Part shown: positions 17,379 to 26,892 of the stretch, one piece after another
Numbering within the stretch: position 1 is the first letter of the stretch
How the letters are laid out: each line of letters begins with the position of its first letter
Origin: CAYPNF01 sp964411985
GTDB taxonomy: Bacteria; Verrucomicrobiota; Verrucomicrobiia; Limisphaerales; J093
DNA length: 64,000 nucleotides
Direction: 5' to 3'
Assembly: GCA_964411985.1 (NCBI GenBank)
Contig: CAYPNF010000005.1
Span: 62,001 to 126,000 of the forward strand
Position numbers and translations under genes: made by a program
The notes under the pieces: generated by a model
What the model saw: the letters and a program-made list of their open reading frames with translations, nothing else
Databases searched by the model: none
Told to the model about the DNA's origin: nothing

Positions 17379-18734
17379 ATGAGCTCTCGTTTCTCCGTCA
17401 GGGCCTTGGGCCCGGGGTCGGTCGGATATATAGATGAGACGATGATGAGAGCGTTGAATGCGATTCGGCGGCGAGTGCGGGCCACCAAAGCACTTTTACC
17501 GGCGTTGACCGTCCTTTGCCTGGAGCTGTCCGCGATGGAACCGTCGACGGCTCTTGCCCTGGCGAATACCGCCCTTGGTGTAGCTGCGTCTTTCTCGGCT
17601 AAGGGTGACGGTGGACTTGGTGCCATGCTAAACGCCCAAAACCAGACTCTCCGGCTAATTGTCGATCAGCTCAATAGTGTACAGACCCAGCTTGCCTCAA
17701 TTACTGTGGCGGTTAAGAACATCCCGAGTCAGCTCCAGGAGCAGCTTGCCCTAAGCACATTTGCTGAACTGACTTCAGAGATCGGGGCAGTGGCGGACCG
17801 GTATCGCGTCCTCATTGAGGCCTCGGTGAAAGACAAAGATCTCTGGAAGAACCCAGCAGTCCGAAAGGAGATGGAGTCAATCCTCCAGATAGTTAGCCAG
17901 CGCCGGGTGCGGTTGAAACAGGACTACAGAGGGCTGTCCCCCCAAGCTATGGTGGCCGCGCCGGTTGCTTGCGCCGTTGAGACGTCCCTCAGGCTAAGAC
18001 TAGAGTTCCCTGACAGTCATGTTCGGGCAATTCTCAATGACTACTTGCATTGGGTGGATCGCTTTCTGGACCCAACATCTCAGGACTCTCTGTTCGGACA
18101 GCAAGAGAGACTCCTCGTGGATTACGGCGACCTGGTTTCCAGAGTTACCTCGCACCGCTTAGGCGGCCTCTTGGGTATCGGCCCCCATCTGACCAACGAG
18201 GTCAAGTGTGTAGCATTCAAGGGACCTGACATTATCAACTTCAGTGCAGTCATGACCATATATCCATTTGAGGCAGAAGGTGACTGTTTCAACGCACGTC
18301 AGCGAATGCTCTATATAACACGGGCAGGCTCTGCAGCTAAGGGAGGCTCCTATTACCTGAGTGGGAGGTTAATTGGTGAGCCAAATGCGGCCCTTGGGTT
18401 CAGTCTCTTGAGATATCAGCAGGACGCTCCTCCGCACCTCTGCTACATGGCAGGAACCCAAATGCTCGGTGAAGCACCTCCGGATGGTGTTCTGACCCGA
18501 TGGTTCCGCGTGAAGGGCTATATTCATGAGCACGTTCTCGAGGCGAGGAGTCTAGCCCAGACCATGGAAGCGGGAGAGTACCTGTCATCCTACCGGATGG
18601 AGTTGAACGATTTCCAAACCCTCCTTGAAGCGCTCAACCTTGCACGGGCGAGGATTGCGGCAATCCAGAGTGCTATCTCGACCTCCTACTCACTGCAGAG
18701 AGAAATCAGGATCAGAAAATCCCACTTGCCATGA
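17379..18734 (+). CDS. Unknown secreted protein with helical, coiled-coil-like N-terminal half
   Basis: Not recognised. From 17379 the product has 451 residues, but ATGs at 17442/17445 fit better with a signal peptide (RRRVRATKALLPALTVLCLELSA). After the signal comes a small-residue helix (ALALANTALGVAASFS), then a heptad-like stretch of repeated L/I/V (QTLRLIVDQLNSVQTQLASI) and a long helical region; the C-terminal half is mixed and again ends in a helical segment. The arrangement recalls helical pore-forming or adhesin-like proteins, but no motif proves it. Its stop overlaps the next gene's start (ATGA), so the two are translationally coupled. Codon use is less G/C-rich at third positions than its neighbours. 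Confidence 0.7.
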   Translation: MSSRFSVRALGPGSVGYIDETMMRALNAIRRRVRATKALLPALTVLCLELSAMEPSTALALANTALGVAASFSAKGDGGLGAMLNAQNQTLRLIVDQLNSVQTQLASITVAVKNIPSQLQEQLALSTFAELTSEIGAVADRYRVLIEASVKDKDLWKNPAVRKEMESILQIVSQRRVRLKQDYRGLSPQAMVAAPVACAVETSLRLRLEFPDSHVRAILNDYLHWVDRFLDPTSQDSLFGQQERLLVDYGDLVSRVTSHRLGGLLGIGPHLTNEVKCVAFKGPDIINFSAVMTIYPFEAEGDCFNARQRMLYITRAGSAAKGGSYYLSGRLIGEPNAALGFSLLRYQQDAPPHLCYMAGTQMLGEAPPDGVLTRWFRVKGYIHEHVLEARSLAQTMEAGEYLSSYRMELNDFQTLLEALNLARARIAAIQSAISTSYSLQREIRIRKSHLP

Positions 18735-19756
18735 ATCGCGTTCGATCTCGGCTATTCACCATCCTCTTCTGTTGGCTATGCCACCCTCTCTTTCTCCTCA
18801 CCGCTCAAGGTCCCCCTCCTGAGTTTGTTGACCGGGTGGATTTCTTCAAGAGCATTGGCCAACTGCTCTCGGCAGTGAAGCCCTGGATTACAGATAAGTC
18901 CGCCGTCAAGTCTATGATTTCCGACCACCAGTCCTCGTTGCGGGAGGCTTTGAAATGGAAAGGGGTGGATGGAGTTCTATTTGAGGTGCAGGTCGAGGAG
19001 GAAGTAAACACCGGGGTGAGTCGAATACTAGGCGACCCCATCAAGCATGGCGAAGGTAACTCCCCGCTGGACGTTCTCGCGTTGAGCGTTTCAAGGGATT
19101 CAATGGGGAAATCCCCATCCCAGGGTTTCAGGTTCTCAAAGGAGAAGTCGTTCTTTGTTTGGTACACCTGGGACGGAAAGAAAGCCCGCAACGGCCTAAT
19201 CCGGCCTATCGCCTCTGTCGCCATGCGGAGCGAGGCGAACGCGAAAGCCTCGGACGCAGAGCTCATCTCCTCGCTAAAGGCCAAGCAGCGTGAGGAAATC
19301 CGCGATCATATTGTGAAAGTGATGATGCAAGAAGCCAGAGCTGCGGAAGACAAAGCCATCATCGAGGAGGCACAGAAGCGGATCAAGGCAACTCAAGCCG
19401 AGATGACGAGGATCCAGGAGACGCTGAAGCAAGACCTGTCAGACGCCGCCAACGCAGGTCGCCTCCATGGCGATATCATGCGCCTGAAGGGCATCCTCGA
19501 CGTTGCGACAATGGTCTTCCAGGTGAATCAAGCTCTCGCTGATCAAACGGTTCCGGATCAGGCCAAGAACGACCCACAGAAACTGGCTGAGTACGTCGAG
19601 CAGTATACAGTTAAGAAGAACGGTTTGATAGTGGAGCTCAGGAAGAGCCTGACCATTTCCATCGAGGACATGAAGGCACGGGACGAGGAGCTATCTGGTA
19701 TCATGCTCAACAACAAAGTCCCCAAGGAGATTATCCACGAGAATCGCCGCCCCTGA
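18731..19756 (+). CDS. Unknown secreted coiled-coil protein
   Basis: Not recognised. It has 341 residues with an N-terminal signal peptide (LFTILFCWLCHPLFLLTAQG). The first third is globular and includes a VWYTWDGKKARNGLI strand pair. Residues about 175-330 are dominated by charged heptads (KAKQREEIRDHIVKVMMQEA, AEMTRIQETLKQDL, LRKSLTISIEDMKARDEEL), a predicted long coiled coil. It overlaps the upstream gene by four bases and almost certainly works with it. The pair has no conserved-function neighbours; the adjacent RAYT and the promoter at 17217 suggest a small accessory insertion. Confidence 0.7.
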   Translation: MNRVRSRLFTILFCWLCHPLFLLTAQGPPPEFVDRVDFFKSIGQLLSAVKPWITDKSAVKSMISDHQSSLREALKWKGVDGVLFEVQVEEEVNTGVSRILGDPIKHGEGNSPLDVLALSVSRDSMGKSPSQGFRFSKEKSFFVWYTWDGKKARNGLIRPIASVAMRSEANAKASDAELISSLKAKQREEIRDHIVKVMMQEARAAEDKAIIEEAQKRIKATQAEMTRIQETLKQDLSDAANAGRLHGDIMRLKGILDVATMVFQVNQALADQTVPDQAKNDPQKLAEYVEQYTVKKNGLIVELRKSLTISIEDMKARDEELSGIMLNNKVPKEIIHENRRP

Positions 19757-20104
19757 CACGACATCAGAGTGTTTGCGACCTCTTCACTGCGTCTAGTAAC
19801 CATGTCTTGGGAGTGAATCAATGAAGGTAGTCTCGCTTTGGGCCTGTAAAGCCCTCGGCCATTAAGAGAGTCAGTCCGATTATCGTGCCGTGATGTCCCA
19901 ATGCACGCATCTAGCCGACGACGGCATTCTTTAGTTTCGATTTCATCGCAATCACTTCCTTTGCGGTGCTGGATTCCACAAAGCTCAGCGCCCGGATCAC
20001 CCCCGATTCATACCCTATCCTCGGATTCCCTGCAATCCATCGCCGTGTCACGGTCGTGTGTCCGTTTGCCCACCAGGCAGCCCCAAGATCGCCAGCCGAT
20101 GGGG
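19757..20104. other. Intergenic region, 348 bp, between convergent genes
   Basis: No tRNA or convincing terminator is seen; GGGC-CTGTAAA-GCCC near 19840 is only a 4-bp stem. On the minus strand the stretch just past the glycosidase stop reads protein-like in another frame (about 20080-19911, including SGVIRALSFVESSTAKEVIA), possibly the decayed end of an unrelated gene. I do not call it. Confidence 0.4.
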
Positions 20105-23100
20105 CTAGTAGGTCGCTATGACCGTGGCGGTGCCGATGCCTCCCGGGAGGTTCACCCATTCGCCTTGGAAGTTCGTCCACTTCTTGCCGTTCACCAGCAC
20201 TTTGGCGATCTTCTTCTCTTGGGGGTGCCGGAACCGCAGCTTGATTTCGGTAGGAGGGTTGCGCTGCGGGCCTTCCAGCCGGGCTTCGATCCTTGAGTTG
20301 CCGCCTTCATAAACGACGCTGGTGGGCCCGAACCAGGTTGAGGTTCTTTCTATTCCACACCGCTGTCCAGAACTCAGCCAGGAGCGTGGAATCGCCTGCC
20401 CGACCAGCAAGGTGCTGCCTTCCTCCCGCACGAAGACGTAGCGCAGCCAGCCTGCGATGTTGGACTCGTCGGAGCTCTTGAAGTGGTCGCCGCGCCAGTC
20501 ACCCATCTCGGGGAGGGCGTGTTCGGTGTTCATACGGACATCCGGGAAGTAACTCACCGCTTGTCCGTTGAACATGGCGCGCAGAGCGTGCTTCACGTCG
20601 TCGCGGTAGAGATATGGTTCCACATCCAGCAGCAGGCAGGCTTGCATGGACATTCCGCCCCGCGAAAACCACTCCTTATCGAAATTCTCCAGGGTGTACC
20701 CGTACTGATTGGAGAGGTAGAGGTTATCCTCGTAGTCCTGCAGGATCCAGGTGGCCTGTTCGGACTTGGGATCGATGGCCCCGGTAATTAGAAGATGAAT
20801 CGAACCTTCCAAGGTCTCGCAAATCCATCCGAAGCAGCGTCCGCGACGGTGAACGTGAGATGGAATCTTGGGCACGGCGGTGCCATTCCGCAAGCGGACC
20901 ACGGGCGCGAGTTCGGACGCTTTGTTAAAGTTCGTCAGGAGTGCTTGGTGGTATTCATTGGCCCCTTTGCGGATCCGGGCGGCCTCCGGATGCCCGATCT
21001 GCTCCAGAGCCCACGCGGTGCTGTCCAGGGCTCTCCAGCTGTAACAACTGGTTGAGAGCCAGGTCCACCAGTCACCGATGTCTTCAAGGCTTCCCGCAGG
21101 AAGCAGCCCCCGCTCCAAGGGTTGTCGATCTGCGGTACGAGCCGTCTCGCGCAGGATCCAGTCTGCGCCTTGGATGATTCCTGGGGCGGAAGCCTTCAGC
21201 CAGGCAGCGTCCCGGGTGAATCGGTAATGCTCAGCCATCATCCATAGGATCCAGCCGTGGTGCTGGTTATAGCCACCCGCTTCGTATCCAGCCGCGCCAT
21301 AGAGGACGCCTTGTTTCCCCGCGAAGCTGCCAGGGAGTTCTACGGTGCTTTGGTAGTGCAGCCAGGCGTCGAGGCAATCCTGCGCTTCCTTGTGATAGCC
21401 GCGGCGTTCCAGATCCACCACCATCATGCACGACTCGTTTCCGTAAGCCCCGTAGCCGAAGGATCCTACTCGTGCGAAGCGGCGGTCGCTACCCGGCTCG
21501 CGCTCGCAGTTGACCAGAAGGTGCATCGCATGAGAACGGTAGAATTCGTTGAGCATGGATTCGGGCGTGATCAGCCGGGCGCTCTCATTGACCCGCTTGC
21601 GCCAGTAGCCCGCCATTCGGGATCGTTCCTGTTCGAAATCCAGTTTGCTTAGGGCTTCTTCTTCGCTTTCGGTGGTGAGAACCACGTACGGGACTTTCAG
21701 GACCAACGAAGCGTTTTGGCCCGGGGCCAGTGTCCAATCCCAGATGGCTTTCCCATCGTCGGAGGTCGGAGCCTGGTTTCCCTCGAAAGCGATGCGCTGA
21801 TGGTCTTCAACTTTAAGGAAGGAACCGGCGGACCCGTTCAATGCATAGCGGCGTTCCCCACTCCTCATTTCGAGGGGAAGGCGAAAACTCTTGGTCTGGG
21901 CCGTGGTGTTGCTGATCGAAAACCTAGCGAGCAGAACCGTGAAGGTGTCGGCGGGCGGCGCGGAAGATGTGCCTGACCCGTCCAGACTGGTGACGAAAGC
22001 CGTTTGTTGCACCACACAGCCGCTTTTCTCCCAAGTCGTGATGCAGATCGGGAGTACCTCCTCAGCCAGCGTCCGATGCGTCGGTTCGGAAGCAATTCCA
22101 AATCCCAGGTACATGTCCGCGCCCTCCAGCTTTAGCCTGGGAGTGTCTTTGCCCGGCAGTCCATTGAGATAATGATCGTTGGACCGGAACTGGATGCTGC
22201 CGTCCGCGTTGAGGCGGAATCGCTGGCGTCCGCCGTCCAAGCCCAGCGGAAAGTAGATGTAGGATTTCTTGGGAGGCATTCCGCCCCAGGCAGACTGCCA
22301 GGTCTGCTCAGGCAGGTCGGCCACCCGCTCGTAGATCGATTTTGCACCTCGTTTCCTCTGCTCGGCCGCTATTTGAGCGTAGGTGCGCTCGTCTGCCGGG
22401 GGCAAAACTGCGACCTCAAACTTCGGGATGAACAAGGGACCCTCTCGCAGGTCATCGTACCTGAAGGTAAACGCTCCTTTGGGGGATTGCACCGTGACCA
22501 GGGTTCGGTCGAAGGTATTGGGATCGGCATTTGAAACCACCTGCAGACTCGCACGAAGGCGTGAGCTGTTGGATCGCGCTACGTTGAGTACTTTGCCATT
22601 GAAAGCCTCCGTGGCCACGCCCTTCCCGGCTTTCTTGGAAAGGGTACTTGCGAAAACGAGATCCACGTCCTTGGTAACGAGTTCCGAATCGGTAAAAGCC
22701 TCCAGCTTGGCCAGTTCAGGCAATGGGCCATCGGCAGTCACGCGAATCTTGAGCGTGTAGCGGAACGCGGCGGGGTAGTCAGAGACCTTGGGGAATTCCT
22801 TAGCGTTCACTGGGCGGAACGTGAAAGCGAGTTGGTTCCCTTCCACTCGAAGTTCGGTGTCGGCTTTCCTCCAGCCGTACTTGTACCAGTTGCCCAATTC
22901 CAGCCATCCGATATCACCGCCGCCTGGCTCTCGATCTTTCGGCAGATGTCTTTCCGGCCACCAGCTGCCCCAGTATTCCAAGTGAACTTTGTCCGCCGAA
23001 AGTGGGGTGGTTTTGAAATGTGCCACGACCCGATGCACCTCGCGAGGGTCTTGCCACTGAACGCCCGCACCATTCTCGATCCGAATCCCAAACGGGACTG

Positions 23101-23260
23101 CGTCGAATGGTTCCGCGCCGAGACCCGTCAGGATGGAGGGCAACAGGACCAGGGTGGCAGCGAAAACCAGCACCAGGAGGCGGACTCCGTGGAGGAAGCG
23201 TCCAAGTGCAGCGCGCACGGATAGGGAAGAGGGGGCGCTCGGGGGTAGCGAGTGGTTCAT
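20105..23260 (-). CDS. Large secreted six-hairpin glycosidase-like protein
   Basis: Length is 1051 residues with an N-terminal membrane or signal helix (LLVLVFAATLVLLPSILTGL, about 29-48). The N-terminal half is beta-rich. Residues about 560-900 look like an (alpha/alpha)6 barrel, with GYGAYGNESCMMVVDLERRG, YNQHHGWILWMMAEHYRFTR and GDWWTWLSTSCYSWRALDS as helix-hairpin landmarks typical of six-hairpin glycosidases. The C-terminus is a small beta-domain (VLVNGKKWTNFQGEWVNLP). I cannot assign a CAZy family. It is 83 bp downstream of the GH78 rhamnosidase gene on the same strand, which favours a role in breaking down a rhamnose-containing polysaccharide. Confidence 0.75.
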   Translation of the reverse strand: MNHSLPPSAPSSLSVRAALGRFLHGVRLLVLVFAATLVLLPSILTGLGAEPFDAVPFGIRIENGAGVQWQDPREVHRVVAHFKTTPLSADKVHLEYWGSWWPERHLPKDREPGGGDIGWLELGNWYKYGWRKADTELRVEGNQLAFTFRPVNAKEFPKVSDYPAAFRYTLKIRVTADGPLPELAKLEAFTDSELVTKDVDLVFASTLSKKAGKGVATEAFNGKVLNVARSNSSRLRASLQVVSNADPNTFDRTLVTVQSPKGAFTFRYDDLREGPLFIPKFEVAVLPPADERTYAQIAAEQRKRGAKSIYERVADLPEQTWQSAWGGMPPKKSYIYFPLGLDGGRQRFRLNADGSIQFRSNDHYLNGLPGKDTPRLKLEGADMYLGFGIASEPTHRTLAEEVLPICITTWEKSGCVVQQTAFVTSLDGSGTSSAPPADTFTVLLARFSISNTTAQTKSFRLPLEMRSGERRYALNGSAGSFLKVEDHQRIAFEGNQAPTSDDGKAIWDWTLAPGQNASLVLKVPYVVLTTESEEEALSKLDFEQERSRMAGYWRKRVNESARLITPESMLNEFYRSHAMHLLVNCEREPGSDRRFARVGSFGYGAYGNESCMMVVDLERRGYHKEAQDCLDAWLHYQSTVELPGSFAGKQGVLYGAAGYEAGGYNQHHGWILWMMAEHYRFTRDAAWLKASAPGIIQGADWILRETARTADRQPLERGLLPAGSLEDIGDWWTWLSTSCYSWRALDSTAWALEQIGHPEAARIRKGANEYHQALLTNFNKASELAPVVRLRNGTAVPKIPSHVHRRGRCFGWICETLEGSIHLLITGAIDPKSEQATWILQDYEDNLYLSNQYGYTLENFDKEWFSRGGMSMQACLLLDVEPYLYRDDVKHALRAMFNGQAVSYFPDVRMNTEHALPEMGDWRGDHFKSSDESNIAGWLRYVFVREEGSTLLVGQAIPRSWLSSGQRCGIERTSTWFGPTSVVYEGGNSRIEARLEGPQRNPPTEIKLRFRHPQEKKIAKVLVNGKKWTNFQGEWVNLPGGIGTATVIATY

Positions 23261-23343
23261 AGAGTCGTTCTAACCGGACGAGGACTCCTTGTCCAGCGCG
23301 CGCAGGCTGGCTGGCTTTCTGCCTGGGTCCGGGGTTGGCGTGC

Positions 23344-26091
23344 TTAGGGAAGCACCGATCGAAACCGGTAAGCACCCGATCCCAACTCAAACACGGTCTC
23401 TCGTGCCTCGCGGCGGAGGGGAGTACGGTTGGGATGAATGGAGACCGGATCTGAGAGGTTGGCGGGGACATGAACCTTAGCCATCGAGCCGGGTGGGATG
23501 GAGATCTCTAAGGTTAGTTTTCGGTGGTTCTGATTCCAGTTCACGGCGATGGGGCCTCGCACGGTCTGAATCGAGGCCTGCACCCATGGGAGGTCGGCCG
23601 GAATGTAGGGCTTGATCTGGACCTGCTCGAAACCGGGGTGACTCTCCTGGGTGGTAATGCCGGCCAACACCCTGTAAAACCAGGCGTCTATGCTCCCCAG
23701 CATGACGTGGTTGTGTGATCCGCGCAGGTCCCAGAACTCAGACAGGGTGGTCCGTCCCTCGATCAGGTGGGCCCAGCTGGGAAAGCCGGTTTGGTTCACC
23801 AGGCCATACGCCACATCCGCGCGACCGCATTGGGTCAGTGCGTCGATGAGGTACTTGGTGCCGAGCACCCCCACGGTGAAGTGGCCTCCATGAGAATCGA
23901 GATCGTTCAGGATGTTCTGGAGGATCTTGTCCTGATCGGATTCGGGGGCCAGTCCGAGGAACAGCGGAAAAGCGTTACTGAACTGGCTGCCTTGATCGTA
24001 CTGGTGAGTGTCGCCCTGGTAGAAAGCACGATTGTAGGAGGACCTGATTCCCTCCGACAACTTTTCGTAGCGATCGGCTTCCTCCTTTCGCCCGAGAACC
24101 CGCGCGGCCTTGGCCAGTATCCGGGTGTCGTAGTAATAGAAGGCCGTGCCAACCGAGCGGGGTTCCCCTTCCTTCCAACCTTTCACCGTCGTTCCCCAAT
24201 CGCCGATCCAGTATTGGGGAACGATGTGATTCGTGGCTTGGGTGCCGAGGTAATTCACATAACGGCACATTGAATCATAATGTTTAGCAAGGAATTGGGT
24301 GTCGCCTGACTGGAGATAGTAGTCCCAGAGAACAACGAGGTAGGCGCTGCTCCAGGTGGGATCCGGTTCCTCCGGCACATACGGCCTGGGGGAGATGATG
24401 GAGATGTCGCCGTTGGTGGGATTCTGGTTGCGCTGAAGACCGTCCAGCCAATGCTGGAAGAACGTCTTGGTATCGAAGTTCAACATGGCTTCCTCCGCCG
24501 TGACCATCGCGTCCCCCAGCCAGCCCAGGCGTTCATCGCGCTGTGGACAATCCATCGGGTACCCCATCAGGTTGCTTCTCTGTGCCCAGGTGGTCGCACG
24601 ATGGATGCGGTTAATGAGTTCATTCGAGCAGCTGAATGCGCCGGTGGGCCGGCAATCGCTGTGGACCACATGCCCCTCCAGGTCCCCTTGATTCGGTGGG
24701 ACGCTTAAGCCAGTGACTTCCACGTATCGGAATCCGTGGAAGGTAAACTTCGGCTCATAGGTCTCGGGTCCGTTTCCCTTCAGGAGGTAGAAATCGGTTG
24801 CTAGGGCCTTTTCATTGCTCTGGATGTCCAACTCGCCATCTGGAGTCAGGTCTTCAGCGTACCGAAGTCGGACGCGATCACCCGGACGACCTCTCATGGT
24901 GAACTTAGCCCAACCTGCAAAGTTCTGTCCTAGATCGTAGATGTAAACGCCACGCTGCGGCTCCGACAGAGCGCGGGCAGGCAGCCTTTGAGTGATGCGA
25001 ATGGGTGGCATGAGGTGGGACACGAGTCTGCCACCCGGCGCTTCAACCTCGTTGGCTTGTCTCCAGCCGCTGTCGTCGAAGCCGGTGCGATCCCATCCCG
25101 TCAACTCCTCCCTGGCATCGTAAACCTCGCCGTCGTAGACGCACGAACTCAGTACTGGACCTGGGTGGGTTTTCCAGGTTCGGTCCGAGCCGACGACTTC
25201 CGAGGTGCCGTCCGTGTACTGGAGATGGAGTTGCAGGATGGCTCGCTTGGAGCCAAACCAGAGCATGCGGTATACATCCCACCATTTGGTGCTGGGATTG
25301 AACCAACCGTTACCCAGTTGGATTCCAAGTACGTTTCCGCCGCGCCGCAGGGCAGGGGCCAGGTCGTAGATATCGTATAAGACCCACTGGCGATAGTTGG
25401 TTTTGGCGGGGGCTAGTCGGCGATCTCCCACTCGTTGGCCGTTGCAGGTCAATTCATAATAGCCCAGGCCAGTGACATACACTGTGGCGCTACGGACGGC
25501 TTTCGGAACTCGGAATTCTCTTCGCAGCAAGGTGGAGCGACTGTCCACCTCGACTCGCAGGTTCAGGTTCGTCATTTCCTTGAGGCTTCTGAAGAAGCCA
25601 GCGGGAGGACGGGGTTCCTGAGTGGGCCCGCTCCCGATCCATTTTGCTTGCCAGTCCGAGTCCTTCAGCAAACCCATTTGCCAGGATCCAACTTGGCTCC
25701 AGCCAGAGGGATTCCCTGCCTCATCCCACACGCAAACCTTCCAGTAGCAGGTCTGTCGGGTTGTCAAAGGCCGGCCTTTGTAGCGAATGCCTGTCGATTG
25801 AGGGGAAGCGATTCGTCCCGAATCCCACAAATCCCCTCGGTCTTGCGCCAGCAACTCCGGAGATCGGGCAACCAGAATCTGGTAGCCTTGCTGTCGCCGG
25901 TCGTATCCCTTGCCAGCCAGCGTCCATCCTAGTTGGGGCTGTGCGGAGTCGATCGCGATCGGGTTTTCAGCGGACTCACAACGGAGGTTGGCAACCCTGA
26001 AAGGGCTTGCGTGAACCAGGGCGCAGAGAGTCACGGCTGCGGCAACAAGGAACCAACGGGATAGCGCGACAGAGGCTGCGGATCTGGTCAT
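23344..26091 (-). CDS. Alpha-L-rhamnosidase, GH78
   Basis: Secreted glycosidase (915 residues, signal peptide SRWFLVAAAVTLCALVHA) that releases terminal L-rhamnose from plant or algal glycans. The layout matches GH78: an Ig-like N-domain beginning FRVANLRCE (about 30-130), the Bac_rhamnosid_N domain (185-330, with YELTCNGQRVGDRRLAPAKT), a concanavalin-like domain (345-445), an (alpha/alpha)6 catalytic barrel (455-800) with the hallmark DCPQRDERLGWLGDA near residue 510 and TTLSEFWD, and a C-terminal beta-domain. The Glu/Asp pair in the first hallmark and the Glu in SEFWD correspond to the catalytic acids known in this family. It is the upstream gene of a two-gene minus-strand unit. Confidence 0.93.
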   Translation of the reverse strand: MTRSAASVALSRWFLVAAAVTLCALVHASPFRVANLRCESAENPIAIDSAQPQLGWTLAGKGYDRRQQGYQILVARSPELLAQDRGDLWDSGRIASPQSTGIRYKGRPLTTRQTCYWKVCVWDEAGNPSGWSQVGSWQMGLLKDSDWQAKWIGSGPTQEPRPPAGFFRSLKEMTNLNLRVEVDSRSTLLRREFRVPKAVRSATVYVTGLGYYELTCNGQRVGDRRLAPAKTNYRQWVLYDIYDLAPALRRGGNVLGIQLGNGWFNPSTKWWDVYRMLWFGSKRAILQLHLQYTDGTSEVVGSDRTWKTHPGPVLSSCVYDGEVYDAREELTGWDRTGFDDSGWRQANEVEAPGGRLVSHLMPPIRITQRLPARALSEPQRGVYIYDLGQNFAGWAKFTMRGRPGDRVRLRYAEDLTPDGELDIQSNEKALATDFYLLKGNGPETYEPKFTFHGFRYVEVTGLSVPPNQGDLEGHVVHSDCRPTGAFSCSNELINRIHRATTWAQRSNLMGYPMDCPQRDERLGWLGDAMVTAEEAMLNFDTKTFFQHWLDGLQRNQNPTNGDISIISPRPYVPEEPDPTWSSAYLVVLWDYYLQSGDTQFLAKHYDSMCRYVNYLGTQATNHIVPQYWIGDWGTTVKGWKEGEPRSVGTAFYYYDTRILAKAARVLGRKEEADRYEKLSEGIRSSYNRAFYQGDTHQYDQGSQFSNAFPLFLGLAPESDQDKILQNILNDLDSHGGHFTVGVLGTKYLIDALTQCGRADVAYGLVNQTGFPSWAHLIEGRTTLSEFWDLRGSHNHVMLGSIDAWFYRVLAGITTQESHPGFEQVQIKPYIPADLPWVQASIQTVRGPIAVNWNQNHRKLTLEISIPPGSMAKVHVPANLSDPVSIHPNRTPLRREARETVFELGSGAYRFRSVLP

Positions 26092-26255
26092 GGGGATGAA
26101 AGTACCCGTTCATCTGATGGTTGGCAAACGGGCGTTGAGAGACACTCACCCCAGCGCGCTGTCGTTTTGCCCCAGTTTCCTCGATCCTCGCCCCTAGGAT
26201 ATTGGCCTCTGCATCGAGCATCCCTAATCTATGAGGAACGCTTCTCATCTGACGT

Positions 26256-26852
26256 ATGCAAAACAGCAAAGTTGTGCCTCAGTACGTAACCGAACCAGAT
26301 GGACTCTATTCCCGCGCTGAAATGGCGGAACGCCGAGCCTTGGGCCTGCCTGCCTGTGAGCCTTCTCCGTCTGGTATTATCATACCTGAGAAGCCATTGG
26401 GGCGCAAATGGATACGGCGTCGTGCAATCACGGCCCCTGAAGTCTTGAATGAGGCGAGCGAGTATGGCAGCGCATTCGTGCGCGGCTTGCGCCTCGATTT
26501 TCCCAATGGGATGACCCAGTTGCTGATCAGCGGCACTGCCAGCGTCGGTGATAAGGGTGAGACCCTCTATGAGTGTGACTTTCGCGCCCAGTGCTGGCGC
26601 ACGTTCCGCAACCTGACGCAGTTGCTGGCCAGCGAGGACGCCTCTTGGTACGATGTGGTGCGCACTACCTGTTATATCCGCGACATCGAGCGCGACTACA
26701 ACGCCTTCAACAGCGTGCGAAACGAGTTTTACCGTGCCCTGGGATTGGATCCGGTACCGGCAAGCACAGCCATCCAGGCGCGGATTTGTCGCAGCGACTT
26801 GTTAGTGGAGATTGAGCTGGTGGCCATGATCTACCAAGATCCGGTAGCCTGA
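26256..26852 (+). CDS. RidA/YjgF-family protein
   Basis: RidA-superfamily protein of 198 residues with an N-terminal extension of about 60 residues. The core runs from the region around LLISGTASVG through FRNLTQLLASEDASWYDVVR, TCYIRDI and PASTAIQARICRSDLLVEIELVA, the standard YjgF trimer fold. The conserved Arg contacting the substrate in classical RidA lies in the xxRxxV/VEIE region; here ARICRSDLLVEIE keeps Arg. RidA hydrolyses reactive enamines, while several extended subfamilies have other or unknown roles. It is the first gene of the tightly spaced cluster that continues with the HzsA-like gene 40 bp later. Confidence 0.85.
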   Translation: MQNSKVVPQYVTEPDGLYSRAEMAERRALGLPACEPSPSGIIIPEKPLGRKWIRRRAITAPEVLNEASEYGSAFVRGLRLDFPNGMTQLLISGTASVGDKGETLYECDFRAQCWRTFRNLTQLLASEDASWYDVVRTTCYIRDIERDYNAFNSVRNEFYRALGLDPVPASTAIQARICRSDLLVEIELVAMIYQDPVA

Positions 26853-26892
26853 TTACCTCATGCATTCAACGCACGCAGGAATCCAAACAAGC

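Noticed and set aside
19911..20180. Small minus-strand frame downstream of the glycosidase gene
   Set aside because: It starts inside the glycosidase gene in another frame; the protein-like tail is too short to identify.
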